Shown piece by piece: positions 24,464-34,841 of a stretch of 64,000 nt of DNA. The notes under the pieces are model-generated. The model did no database searches. It saw only the letters and a list, made by a program, of their open reading frames with translations, and had not been told where the DNA came from. Every line of letters begins with the position of its first letter. Positions within the stretch are counted from its first letter, which is position 1. A program made the translations under genes and the position numbers. Origin of the DNA: Periconia sp. R9002 (lineage: Eukaryota > Ascomycota > Dothideomycetes > Pleosporales > Periconiaceae); assembly GCA_023627715.1 (NCBI GenBank), contig JAMAHW010000016.1, forward strand, positions 1-64,000, given 5' to 3'.

Positions 24464-24986
24464 TCACAATACACCTTTCTTGGCAGCTACAGCCTGCAGA
24501 ATCCCAACAAGACTCAATATCACACCCGTCTCCTTATCCCCAGCACGCACATAGTTGGCTCCAGCTCCGAGGAGAAGCGTCACCAGTAACCCAACAATGC
24601 TTTTGTCGGCACCATCCACCAAACCCGTCTGGCTCCATTTGTAATTGAGAACAGCTATACACGTCTTTCTGGTTACAACTCATTTCCATTTATGAAGTAC
24701 TGAGAATTGATGTGCGCGTGGGATCTTTGGACTTACACATGATGGCAAAGAACATGCTACCCTCGTACCATCCAATACGGACGGTGTCTCTGAGGATGGA
24801 TGGTAGCTTGCTCAGCGAAGGGTGTTGGAACATCTCTCGGCCTTTGGCCTGCATGATGAATGGTTGTCAGGTATGATAAATGTCAATAGGGATGATTGTG
24901 TTAGTGTTGCTTACAGTGTGCCCGAGGACCAGAAGTCCGTTGATTGCGGACGAAGCAAGGAGAAGGGGATGCTGTGTTGAGGTCAT
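24464..24986 (-). CDS. Small four-helix membrane protein, unknown function
   Basis: Three short exons (24986-24915, 24848-24737, 24654-24464) join cleanly into 124 residues. Each exon is too short to stand out alone, but donors (GTAAGC, GTAAGT), acceptors (ATGCAG, TATAG) and phases all agree. Four hydrophobic segments are visible: near residues 7-24 (LLLASSAINGLLVLGHT), 45-63 (GWYEGSMFFAIMSVL), 77-95 (SIVGLLVTLLLGAGANY) and 101-119 (TGVILSLVGILQAVA). A conserved-looking amphipathic region, AKGREMFQHPSLSKLPS, lies after helix 1. No catalytic motif is seen and I do not recognise a named family. It is divergent from LCP5, sharing a 472-bp upstream region. Integral membrane location is the only safe inference. 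Confidence 0.8.
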
Positions 24987-25458
24987 GGTGGAGTGTTCCG
25001 TCTTTCGGTTGAAGATAGACTTTGATTGAGATTTTCGAGGGATTGCTCAACTACAAAAGATGGAAGATGAGTATGGACCTTGTCTGTAGCGTCATGTAGA
25101 GATCATGGATGCTTCGGGTTTGAACCCGATAGACTAAAGCTCGGGCGTAACGGCGTATCTTGCTCACTACTATTATGGAATTAGTAAATATGCAACAGTG
25201 AGTACAAAACATCTATCTAGACTCATCAAGTATTTTTTACTTCTTCCCCAATAGAAAGGACCATAGCAGTTTTTTGTTGTCCGAACATCATTTTTCAGTG
25301 AGAGACGGAAGAGCCGAGGTGACCAAATAGCGTTTAGTTCCCGCTAGCGCGTCGAAATCTTGGCGTTCCTAAAATTTCCAAACTTTTTTTGTTCAATGGA
25401 TCACCAACGACGAGATCAATCAACATCTTCAAAATTACACTTTATAACTGCCGGAACC
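24987..25458. other. Divergent promoter region
   Basis: 472 bp between the starts of the small membrane protein (minus) and LCP5 (plus). It contains a 14-bp near-palindrome, CGGGTTTGAACCCG, at 25115-25128. No other signal could be assigned. Confidence 0.4.
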
Positions 25459-26523
25459 ATGGCCGTTGATAATTCGCTGGAGTCGCTGCTTAATACGCTC
25501 ACTACCTCCATCCAATCCGCGACTGAAGCACTACCAAACAGCGATATTCTACCGCCCAAAGAAGGCATCTCGCTCTTTGATGTCAAAAATGAGTTGCTAC
25601 TCTCGTACCTACAAAATCTCGTTTTTCTTATCATTTTAAAACTCCGCGCTCGATCAGGGAAAGAGGAGGGAAAAGACACGACTTTGAACCCTCAGGATGA
25701 AGTGGTCAAGAAGTTGGTGGAGCTGCGCGTGTACCTGGAGAAAGGAGTCCGACCACTGGAGAACCGCCTGAAATACCAAATCGACAAAATCATCCGGGCC
25801 GCAGACGACGCCGCGCGCAAGACAGCCCAGGCCGCGAAGCAGGCAGCCAGCAAACCCGCCAAGGCGCAAGCAGGCTCTGACTCGGACGACGGCACTGACC
25901 AGAGTGAGGAAGACGTCGATGAAATGACGTACGGACCCTCGGCCGCCACTTTTGCACGCGCCAAACCCAGCGGCGGCAAAGACCAGAGAGCCTCTGCCGC
26001 TTCCTCATCCAAGGACGGCATCTACCGTCCTCCCAAGATCACTCCAGTGTCTATGCCTACGACAGAAGGCCGCGAGGAGCGTCAAGCGCGGCGACCGGGC
26101 AAGTCGGCGACATTGGATGAATTCGTCGCGAGCGAGCTCTCCACGGCGCCCATCGCGCAACCCAGCATCGGCAGCACCATTGTCAACGGCGGACGGCGCA
26201 TGAAGTCGGAGAAGGAGCGACGCGAAGAGGCGGAGCGGAGGGATTACGAAGAATCCAACTTCACTCGTCTCCCTAAGCTGAGCAAGAAGGAGTTGAAGGC
26301 CAAGGGCATGACGCGGCAGGGCGGGTTCGGCGGCGAGGAGTGGAGAGGACTGGGCGCGGGGCTGGATCGCATTGAGCGCTTGACGCAGAAGAAGGGAGGT
26401 AGCTCTGGGTCGCTGGCCAAGAGTCGCAAGAGGCCGATCGAGGATGGGCCGTTGAATAGCGGGTCGGGCATTGGCGATGCGTTTGAGAAGCGGAGGAAGG
26501 TCGTGTCGAGGTATAGGAAGTGA
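25459..26523 (+). CDS. LCP5: LCP5/neuroguidin-like ribosome biogenesis factor
   Basis: One exon, 354 residues. The Sas10/Utp3/C1D-type domain occupies about residues 5-125, with the signature LFDVKNELLLSYLQNLVFLI and LRVYLEKGVRPLENRLKYQIDK. The middle is acidic and Ser-rich (SDSDDGTDQSEEDVDEMTYG). The C-terminal half is strongly basic, including KSEKERREEAERRDYEESN, FTRLPKLSKKELKAK and a terminal nuclear-type signal FEKRRKV. In yeast, Lcp5 joins the small-subunit processome with U3 snoRNA and is needed for early 18S rRNA cleavages in the nucleolus. I chose the ATG at 25459 (context GGAACCATGG, MAVDNSLESLLNTLTTS) over an in-frame ATG at 25396, because the family begins at this helix. Confidence 0.92.
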   Translation: MAVDNSLESLLNTLTTSIQSATEALPNSDILPPKEGISLFDVKNELLLSYLQNLVFLIILKLRARSGKEEGKDTTLNPQDEVVKKLVELRVYLEKGVRPLENRLKYQIDKIIRAADDAARKTAQAAKQAASKPAKAQAGSDSDDGTDQSEEDVDEMTYGPSAATFARAKPSGGKDQRASAASSSKDGIYRPPKITPVSMPTTEGREERQARRPGKSATLDEFVASELSTAPIAQPSIGSTIVNGGRRMKSEKERREEAERRDYEESNFTRLPKLSKKELKAKGMTRQGGFGGEEWRGLGAGLDRIERLTQKKGGSSGSLAKSRKRPIEDGPLNSGSGIGDAFEKRRKVVSRYRK

Positions 26524-28808
26524 GAAGATTCGCCGTATCAATACATAGACTGCGGATCCTGAGATGCAAATCCACGATCGACACCCCCAAATTTGTTGGT
26601 TGTACCCCAGTCACATGACCTCTGTGTGTTTGCTCCACCAGGCAGCAGGGCATATATATATGCCCGCGCCCACCTGATTTGACCTGTTGCGGCCCTGTTA
26701 TTGCCCTCAACTATTGCTACCTATAAAATTTGGTAATTAGCCAAGCAGCCATCCATCATCCATCAACCAGTCCCTCAAGTACCCCCTACCTGGCCCCTTG
26801 TAACCAGTAATCACCACCAGCAATGTATCGTAGCGTAACACATAGTCGCTCCCCTGGTCACTGCGTATCAATCCAGTCCAGCCGCGCAGTTAACCAGCCA
26901 TGCTATCTCATACCATACTAAGCTATCAAAAACAACCTAACTCACCGCCAACACCACTCATACACACCTAGCCATCAAAGCACGTACATACCCAACCAAC
27001 CAACGAACCAAGCAGCGAACAAAAACAAATCTGCGAACCAAACGTAATACAGTTCCTACATATACATACATACATATAGCATGAAATACAATGTTTGATG
27101 GTATCGATTGCTACGCAAACATCAAATATGTATATACCTATGTACTACGCACACGAATCCATCCATTCATCCATCCATACACACACTCATACAGTATCAA
27201 ATATTACTCCCCCTTTCTAAATATCAAAAATAGGATATCGATATTGGTTCTATCCGGATTGAGGGAAGTGCACATACATACACATTTCTATCAAAACAAA
27301 CAAGACAGCAGGGATAGAGAGAGAAAAAAAAAAAAAGAAAGGGAGGGGATGTGTGGTGGGAGATGGTGGTGGGTAGAATTCGTCAAATCCTTATTTCCTT
27401 AGTCCTTTTTGTTGGTATGGGAGTTTTGTTTGTTTGCCTGTACGAAGAAGTATATGACACGAGACCCCTTCCCTCTGCTCTGCTCTCCTCTCCTCGTTCA
27501 ATCCAATCTACCTTTCCCACCCTCATCCCATTCATCCATCCCCCCCGTTCCCGTTTCCCTTTCCCGCTCTCAATCCTTTTCCCTTTTTCCCTATCTCCCC
27601 CTCTCCATTGCAGAGAAAGGCCCCTATTTACATACATACATGCATAGACATCATGTAAAGAGGTATATATGTATGTATGTGAGTATTTAAAATACACATG
27701 ATGCATGTATGTGGCCAGGAGCTCAAAATCAAACCCCAGGAAAAATACGTCGGCGTTGATTGGATAGGTAGTCTAGGGCGGGAAGGAAACGACCAGGGGG
27801 ATGTTTTGCTGCATATGTATGTGTGTAAGTGTGTGTGCGCTCTTCATGTACCCCGTGACATTTCCATGTACCCCACATTCCGCGACAGGTCAATGGAGCA
27901 AGAGATAACGACGCGCGCGCCCGCGACAAGGCACATGGGGTCACGACATATGCACATACATCGGCCTCGATGTCGGCGCATCTTCTATTCGTGATATAGA
28001 CGTGATGACCTAAAAACGATGCAGGTAGGTAGGTAGAAAGACTGGTATTGTACAACCCCGGCCCAGGGCTTACCGATCCCAGCTCGGTTCCCTATGGGAC
28101 TTTTTTTTTAATATAAAGAATCGTGTGCACATGATACAAAGAAACGCAATGACCCCGCGGGGAATGAGAAGCCTGTCATCTCATCCTATCCCATCATCGC
28201 TCTCGCCATACGTACACACACATCTTCGCCGGCATGCTGTCTTCAGCAGTGAACCCTGCTTAGCTCTTCTGCCACTTCCTTCTCTCCTCCTTCCATGTAT
28301 AGGCCCCCCCGACGTGTGGAGTCTTTTTAATATCTATCCCACGCCTGGTAATTGCAAAGCTGCAGAGAAGGCTTCGAGAAGAAGGGGTGCGATCACCCCT
28401 ACGGGATTAGCCGGTGGATACATGACCATGAACGCCCGCGCCCAGAAATTCCTGGTGCCAAACCACATCACATAGAACAGGGATGCTCGATATTATGGCC
28501 GAACCTTTCTGCCAGCCTATCCAGTAGCAATCCAGCCATCGACCTGTACGACAGAGTGGACGCAGTGTTCGGTCGTTCGGTCGACTAGTCCAAAGCGAAC
28601 TAGCCGCGAAGCTTTCTTCTGCACCGAACGATAAACCCTCCGACCGCGGCCGTGTTTCCCATTCCTGCAATGGTCGACTTGCATGGGGTTGCAATTCTGT
28701 CTAACTGTCCGACTTGTTCTTGGAAGTGGTTAGGAGACGTACGTGTGGGTTCCTGCATCTCCTCCCCCAGGATCTCCATATTAATCACGACGTGCAATTG
28801 GATCGTTT
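26524..28808. other. Gene-poor region with simple-sequence DNA
   Basis: About 2.3 kb between the stops of LCP5 (plus) and the Zn2Cys6 factor (minus). It contains runs of CCAT and ACAT units (for example 27057-27078), an A/G-rich tract near 27310-27350 and a C/T-rich tract near 27460-27600. The open frames present reflect these tracts and overlap on both strands. No gene is supported. Confidence 0.5.
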
Positions 28809-31079
28809 TCAATTGTCGAATTTAAGACCAGCTGTACGAAGCCACATTTGGCGCTTGTTTTCGGCTTCCCTGATGAGTTCTGACCCAAGATGCAGGCTCG
28901 GAGCGAGGTGTGCGAGACGCTCCATCTCGTGGACCACATTGCTGATGATGTCGTCCATAGTGGCAGGGGGAGGGAGTAGCGCGGAGAGCGACGGGCTCAT
29001 TGTGGCTCCCATTACCAGTAACGTCTGTGAGATGATTCTACCAAGCGGTCAGCCTTTAGTCATGATAGGTGTATGATGGGTATTTTTGGGACACTTACGA
29101 GAGAGCGCCCTGGAAAAGATACGGTAGATGTCCCGCATGATGCGCAGTGATGTATTCCAGCTGCCGTATGCAGGCTTCCAGGCACTTGTGGCAGTTGTCT
29201 TGCACACCCGAATCCATAGCCAGTGTCTCATCCTGCAACACCAAAAGGACATAAGGTCTGTATATGATGGTCCGGCAGGCAAAATATCGCAGCCTTAGTA
29301 CGGTCTGGACTGGATTTTGGAGTGGGACCCTGTCCAAAGGAAACTGCATCGCTGGGGGAAGCCCCGCATACCACTGATTTAGCTGAAAATCCAGCTCCAG
29401 AACAAGAGGGTCCAGCTGTGCTACGGACGCAAGGGAAGGCGATTTGGTCAAGTTTGAAGTTCTTTGGTAAAGCACGGAACTCACGCGGTTGAGCAACCTC
29501 CGTAGAGCAATCTCGGCGAGGAAATACCATAGCTCGTCTCTGCCAACAGCTTCTGATGTGCCCATGTCTTCGAAGCCCGTGGGGAGGGTGAATGTGTCTT
29601 CGTAAGCCTCGATACCAGAGTGAGGGAGGTCCAACTCGGCCAGCAAGTCGCTCTCGATCATGATAGCGTTCCAATACACCCTCTTGCTCAGCTCCTCTTC
29701 CGCAGGTGAAACTCTTCCGGGGGCACTCATAAGAAGCTGCAGCTTCATACTGGCGCTTGAAAGGACGTTCCAGGCTTCGACTGGCCGTGCCAGATAGACC
29801 AGGTATGCAGCTGCTAAGATCTGGCATTGTGCTGCCAGCATGTTGTTCCTAGTCATCAAGCTAGGCAAAAGAGCCCACGCTGCAGCGAAGTAGGCCAAGC
29901 CCGGTGGATCTTTGTCCGCGGGTTGCTGCGATATGCTGCCCATGCTTCCGGCATGGCCGAGTGCCAAAACGAGTAGCACAATGCAGCTTTCCGGACCTTC
30001 ACGAAACCCGCGAGAAAGGGCCGTCTGGTAGTAGCTGGTCCACGTGTAAGGGTTCAGGCAGGCGTAAAAGACGTTGACGCGCTCAAAGAAGGCTTGCACG
30101 TAGGTGCCGGTGTTGGAGAGATCCAGGCCGAGTGAAGTGCCGAGGCTGAGGGGTTCCCGGGTCATTTCCAATTGGAGAAGGATTTTGGGGTCGTAGGGCC
30201 TCGAGACCAGCTCGCGGATCATGGGCGACTGCAGCAGATTCAGGGCTGCTGTGGTGTGCGTCTTTGGCATGGTGGAAATGTTGGAGGAAGTGCTGGTCCA
30301 GGTACCAATGCCGTTGATTGGCTGGACCATGCCCAGGACGGCCATGTTGCCGGTGGAGCGAGCGAGGAAGTCATCCGTGGTGGAGTTGCTGGCAGCTGGC
30401 GAGTGGGTGGCGGCTGCCAAGGAGATGCCATTGGAAATGTTGGATTGGAGAAGGCCTTCGATGCGGTTCAGATGTTCCAGGATAAGTTTGTCGCCGGCGT
30501 CGAGCTTGATGCCGGGCTCTCGATAGACGCATTCGGCGTTGAGTTCGGTGCACAGTCTGCATTTTGGGCGGGTTCCATCGCAGCGAGATTTTCGGGAACG
30601 GCAGATCTCGCACTGGCGGGGGTCAGTATTTTGGATGGGGGGAGAGGAGAAGAAAGAAGGAAAGGGTGCAAAAGTACCGCAATGGTAGCACGGCGGCGGG
30701 GATAGTCGATGGCATCGGTGCTGGGGCGCTTCTTAGTCGGGGGGCGAGGTTCTATAGAGTTGCTGGTAGGGGCCTGGCCACCATTGGATAGAGTGGCCGA
30801 GGTGGTGTCGGTGGACATTTCCCGATCGGTACCAGAGGATTGAGACATGTTGCGCGGGCGCTTCTTGAACGAACCATTCAGGAAGTTTGGGCCAGCGCCG
30901 AAGCCGATGGGGGAGTCGAGGAGGTGAGGGGACTTGAGGGTGGATTTGAGGGAGAAGCTGCCAGTGTCCGGGAGATTGGAGAGATTCAGGCAAAGAGAAT
31001 CTCGCGGGAATTGACCGTTGCTTGTTGCTGCTGACACGGCGGGACTTATTGGCTCTGGGGAAGGCGTGATGGCGGCCAT
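28809..31079 (-). CDS. Zn2Cys6 fungal transcription factor
   Basis: Exons 31079-30678, 30612-29099 and 29037-28809 encode 714 residues. The zinc cluster begins exactly at the second exon: Cys135, 138, 145, 152, 155 and 162 give the classic C-x2-C-x6-C-x6-C-x2-C-x6-C pattern around CEICRSRKSRCDGTRP. Splicing also supplies the basic stretch YPRRRATIA just before it. A short helical segment (LILEHLNRIEGLLQSN) after the cluster may dimerise. Residues about 265-640 resemble the fungal-specific regulatory domain (AAWALLPSLMTRNN; QCQILAAAYLVYLARP; WNAIMIESDLLAELDLPHSG). For the last intron I used the acceptor GGTAG at 29038 because it alone keeps frame, giving ALSIISQTLLVMGAT. The gene sits alone between long non-coding regions. 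The target pathway cannot be read from sequence. Confidence 0.9.
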
Positions 31080-31238
31080 GTTGGGCGTAGCGTCGACTTA
31101 GTCTAGGTAGGTAGGCAAGGCAAGGCAAGGCCGACCCACGGCGGCTGCAAGTCAAATCGAGTCGAGTCAAATCTTGCTGCACTGCACTGTACTGTACTGC
31201 AAGTCCACCCGTATGTACAAGCTCAGCCTCCCGATCTA

Positions 31239-31258
31239 TATGTATGTATGTATGTATG
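31239..31258. repeat. TGTA microsatellite
   Basis: About four to five TGTA units lie roughly 160-180 bp upstream of the Zn2Cys6 factor start. Confidence 0.8.
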
Positions 31259-33050
31259 GCCAACAATCGAGAAGGACGATGGTGTATAATCAAATACGAG
31301 ACCAACAACAACAATGACGACCGCGATGACGATGACAATGCACTGTCTGGTCTTGTCGTACAGTCAGGCCTCAAGGCAACGAGACGAGGCAGGTAAACAC
31401 GTACGAGGTACAAGGCAAGGCAGCCAGGAAAACGGCGGACCAGACGAGACTGATATAGTCGCAATTCCAACGGCGGCGAAGGCATGGCATGGCATGGCAG
31501 GGCAGATCTTGACAAGACATGTGCTCATCTCCACTCACCAGCTGTCTAGGTAGGTGGGTAGGTACCTAAGGTACTCCTTCCCCATGCCCTCCCTCTCCAG
31601 ACTACCTACCTACTACTCACTCCCGAGCAGAGAGCGAAATGAGGCCAGGACGAGTGCGGGGGTCTGGGGTCCGGGGTCAGCGCCTGTCAACTCCACATTT
31701 TCTCAATCAACTTGGCCAACTACCGCCGCAGCTACATGGACCGTGTACGACGGCATGCCATGCTATGCCATGCCATGTCATACCACGCCCATTGCTGAGT
31801 GCTGCTGTACGCCAGACAATTAAACTGCACTCGACAGGGCGTGTAGAACGAACTGCAAGCTGCTGCAAGCCCGCTGCACCCACCAACAAGGGTTCACGAC
31901 CAGGGTACCTGCTACTGTCTGTACCTTCACCAACACCACTGCCGCCAGAGGTTAAATTGCCCTGCCACCATACCATCGCACCAAGACGAGAAGAGACAAC
32001 CAGACCAAAGTACCCGTGGACCCTGCCTGGTCGCCATTTCCTTTTGCTCATCTCCCGCCCATACTCCTCCTGGAGATAGGAATTACAAAAATAAAAAGCT
32101 TCTGCCACCAACTACACCGCTCGTTGTACTAGCAAGAAAAAAAAAGCCATTGCTCGGTTGCAAATCCTCCACCGTTTTCTCCATCCTCCATCAAAATCCG
32201 CGAACGGCTCGTGGGGATGCTGACAGCGCAGGTCATGCCCCAAGTGGCCTGGCCGCATACAGGGAGCCTTTCCGTGTCTGTTTGGCAGGCCCGCCGGTCT
32301 AAGCGCGCGATACATCTCCCTCGTATACAGGCTAATATAAAAAAAAGAAAGGCCATACCCGCACAGGGTTTCGTTCCCTCTCTTACCTTTTGCTAAGTAC
32401 CTAGCTAGATGCCAGGCAGGGCTGGCTTGTCGTCTCTTTGTTATCGTCCTGTAAACTAGCGATACGGGTCACGGTAAGTTGACGGACCTGCATCCACTCC
32501 GCTAGAAATCCACGCGTAGATTGCAGCCAAGCTTCAAACGGTCTTGAGTTACCGCTCCAGACACAGTAAATCGCGACAACGCGGACGAGCACGGGCCATG
32601 AGCCATGGGGTGTGGCCGGTGCGAAGGCTTCTTGGAAGCTTCTATAACCAATATGATATTTCTGCCCAACCCTATGCACGCCATGTACATGTGTACGAGG
32701 TATGCAGCAAGCCATCCTCCCTCACACGCACATCCCTGCCATGGAAGCCTTCTAGAAGAGGTATCGTACCGAACTTTGTCTAGTAACAAAGCCACAAGTC
32801 CTGGATGACATCCCGTACACACATCATTTCACATCACATGTACCATCAGGTCCTGAGTCTGACCCAGCCCGCACCACACCTTAATCGGCGTCCTACTGTG
32901 TCATGATGCCTGGTCTACATATCCGGCCGACAACAAATCTCACAGTTTCGTCAACCTGCTTGGGACCAAAGTCACAAGTCATGTCAGACGTCAAGTGAAC
33001 ACGCACATCTAATCAATCTCTCAGCCTTTCCCCCCCAAAACGAGCAAAGA

Positions 33051-33735
33051 TACGTACATACGCATACTTACATTGTGGATTACAACATATACAAGACCAC
33101 ATATACACGTACACATGCACGCATACATACGAACCCTACCAAAATAAACAACCATTGCCCTTCCTTTCCGAGTCCGGTAGGTGTGCACTCGTACGTACAG
33201 TACAATACATACATGTACCCCGCCTTTGGACGATCCCTCTGCGCGCGCGCCGCGAAGCAGAAGAGGGAATGATATCGGACAGATCGGTGGGTAGGTACAA
33301 CTGGCATATGTCGATCGCCGCGGAGCCAATGTCCTTTGATATTGACTGATCAACCACCGTCCTCGTGCATACTTATCTTTCACACTCATGCGACAGTGCA
33401 TGGAACATTACTCGTGCCTGGCCCTGAAAGTAAGCGCGGCGGTATCGGGCGTCCCAGGCAGTTTCACGCGTAGATGACTGGCCGGTACTGGCGGGCTTGC
33501 TTAGGGGAGTAGTTAGTTCCCTTGGTACCCAGGTACTTGGCATGTAGAGAATACATGGGCACGTGAAGCGTAAGGAAGGGGGTGTACGTGATTGTCTGGG
33601 GTACGTATGTACGTCCACGGGTACATGTCCATATTTTGCATGTATGTACAGTACAATCAGTACGGTACATGCATGGTACACATATACGACCCACAGCAGG
33701 AGGGGGGTCGGCCGTATGTACGTACTACTTCCCTG
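33051..33735. repeat. Cluster of palindromic GTAC motifs
   Basis: By eye I count about 20 GTAC tetranucleotides in 685 bp, often as TACGTACA or overlapping GTACGTAC and mixed with TACATACA. Random sequence would give two to three. No terminal repeats or frame explain it. Confidence 0.6.
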
Positions 33736-34814
33736 CTCCTCTCGGTCTTCCTTACGAAACCTCGAGGGTGCACATAGCAAGCAAGGAAGAGGGAGAAGGA
33801 AAATAGATCATCCAGCATAAAAAAAAATCGTGCATTGCAACCTTGAATCCCCACTTCATTTCATCTCGCATATCAGTGCATTCCCTCTTAAAATCTCGCT
33901 ACTCGTTGTCCCGAAGTAAGATGAGACGAGATGAGATGAGCTATAGGGTAAGCCTTGAACTATAATTTAACGTATGTACTTTTTCACACTGCCGTTGCTG
34001 CTAAGACAAGGTATCATCTGCATATAACGTATCGTAGGATGAGAATCAACGACAATAATCTTGTAAATCTTGTAACTAGGCAGCACGTGAGGCACAGGGC
34101 ACTTTACATAAAACCACAACTTTTCATTCTTTGGATTTGGTATGGGTGAACGGTATATTCCGTTGCCTTATCTCACAATGTGCTATATCCATGTTATAAC
34201 AAATACGATATTATTCTCGACTTTTCTTTTTCCTTGAAAACGGTCGCTTCACGCCGTTTTCCGCCTCCCCCTAATCCTGGTTTCTTGGTGGGAATGCGTG
34301 GTGTGGTGGTGTTATTTGATATTTTTGGAGGGGAGATTGGACTGGATTGGGTGGGTAGGCGGGTAGGTAGGTAGGTTGGTGGCTGGCTGGGGGAAGAAAT
34401 CAAGTTTGACTCTGATTTGGAGATGAAGATGGCATCGTGTGATTTGGACCTTTAAGGGGGGTCCTTCGTCGTTGAAATTTCGGTGATTTACTTGCCAGAT
34501 TTTGGATACGTGACGAGGAGGTTTATTTTGCGGAGGAAGTGGGCGTTTCTGCTGGGGTTGGGGTTTATTTTGTCTGTATCAATGTGATGTTTATGCTTGT
34601 GTGCGCTGTTCACCAAGGTATTGTACTAGAAATAGTGGACTATTCTTGGTCTTGTGGTCACTGAATAGATCTGACGATTAGAAGTTTGATACATGTGGGA
34701 TAGGTACCTATACTACATCAAATAATTGCACACGAGTACCGGTACCTGACATGGATCTAGGGTCCACGTAAGGGCACAGCATCTACCTACATGATTACTT
34801 CACCTAACTTGCGT

Positions 34815-34841
34815 CGTCGTCATCGTCGTCATCGTCGTCAT
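34815..34841. repeat. Three tandem 9-bp copies of CGTCGTCAT
   Basis: Three perfect adjacent copies with partial units on each side. They lie in non-coding sequence. Confidence 0.8.

Noticed and set aside
25115..25128. Palindrome resembling a tRNA T-arm (GGTTTGAACC)
   Set aside because: No matching A-box, acceptor stem or anticodon arm within 80 bp.
26005..26541. Long minus-strand frame opposite LCP5
   Set aside because: Arg/Leu/Pro-rich shadow of the GC-rich coding strand of LCP5.
33021..33401. Frame of 126 codons rich in Tyr, Val and Cys
   Set aside because: Product of GTAC/TACA repeats; similar frames occur on both strands.
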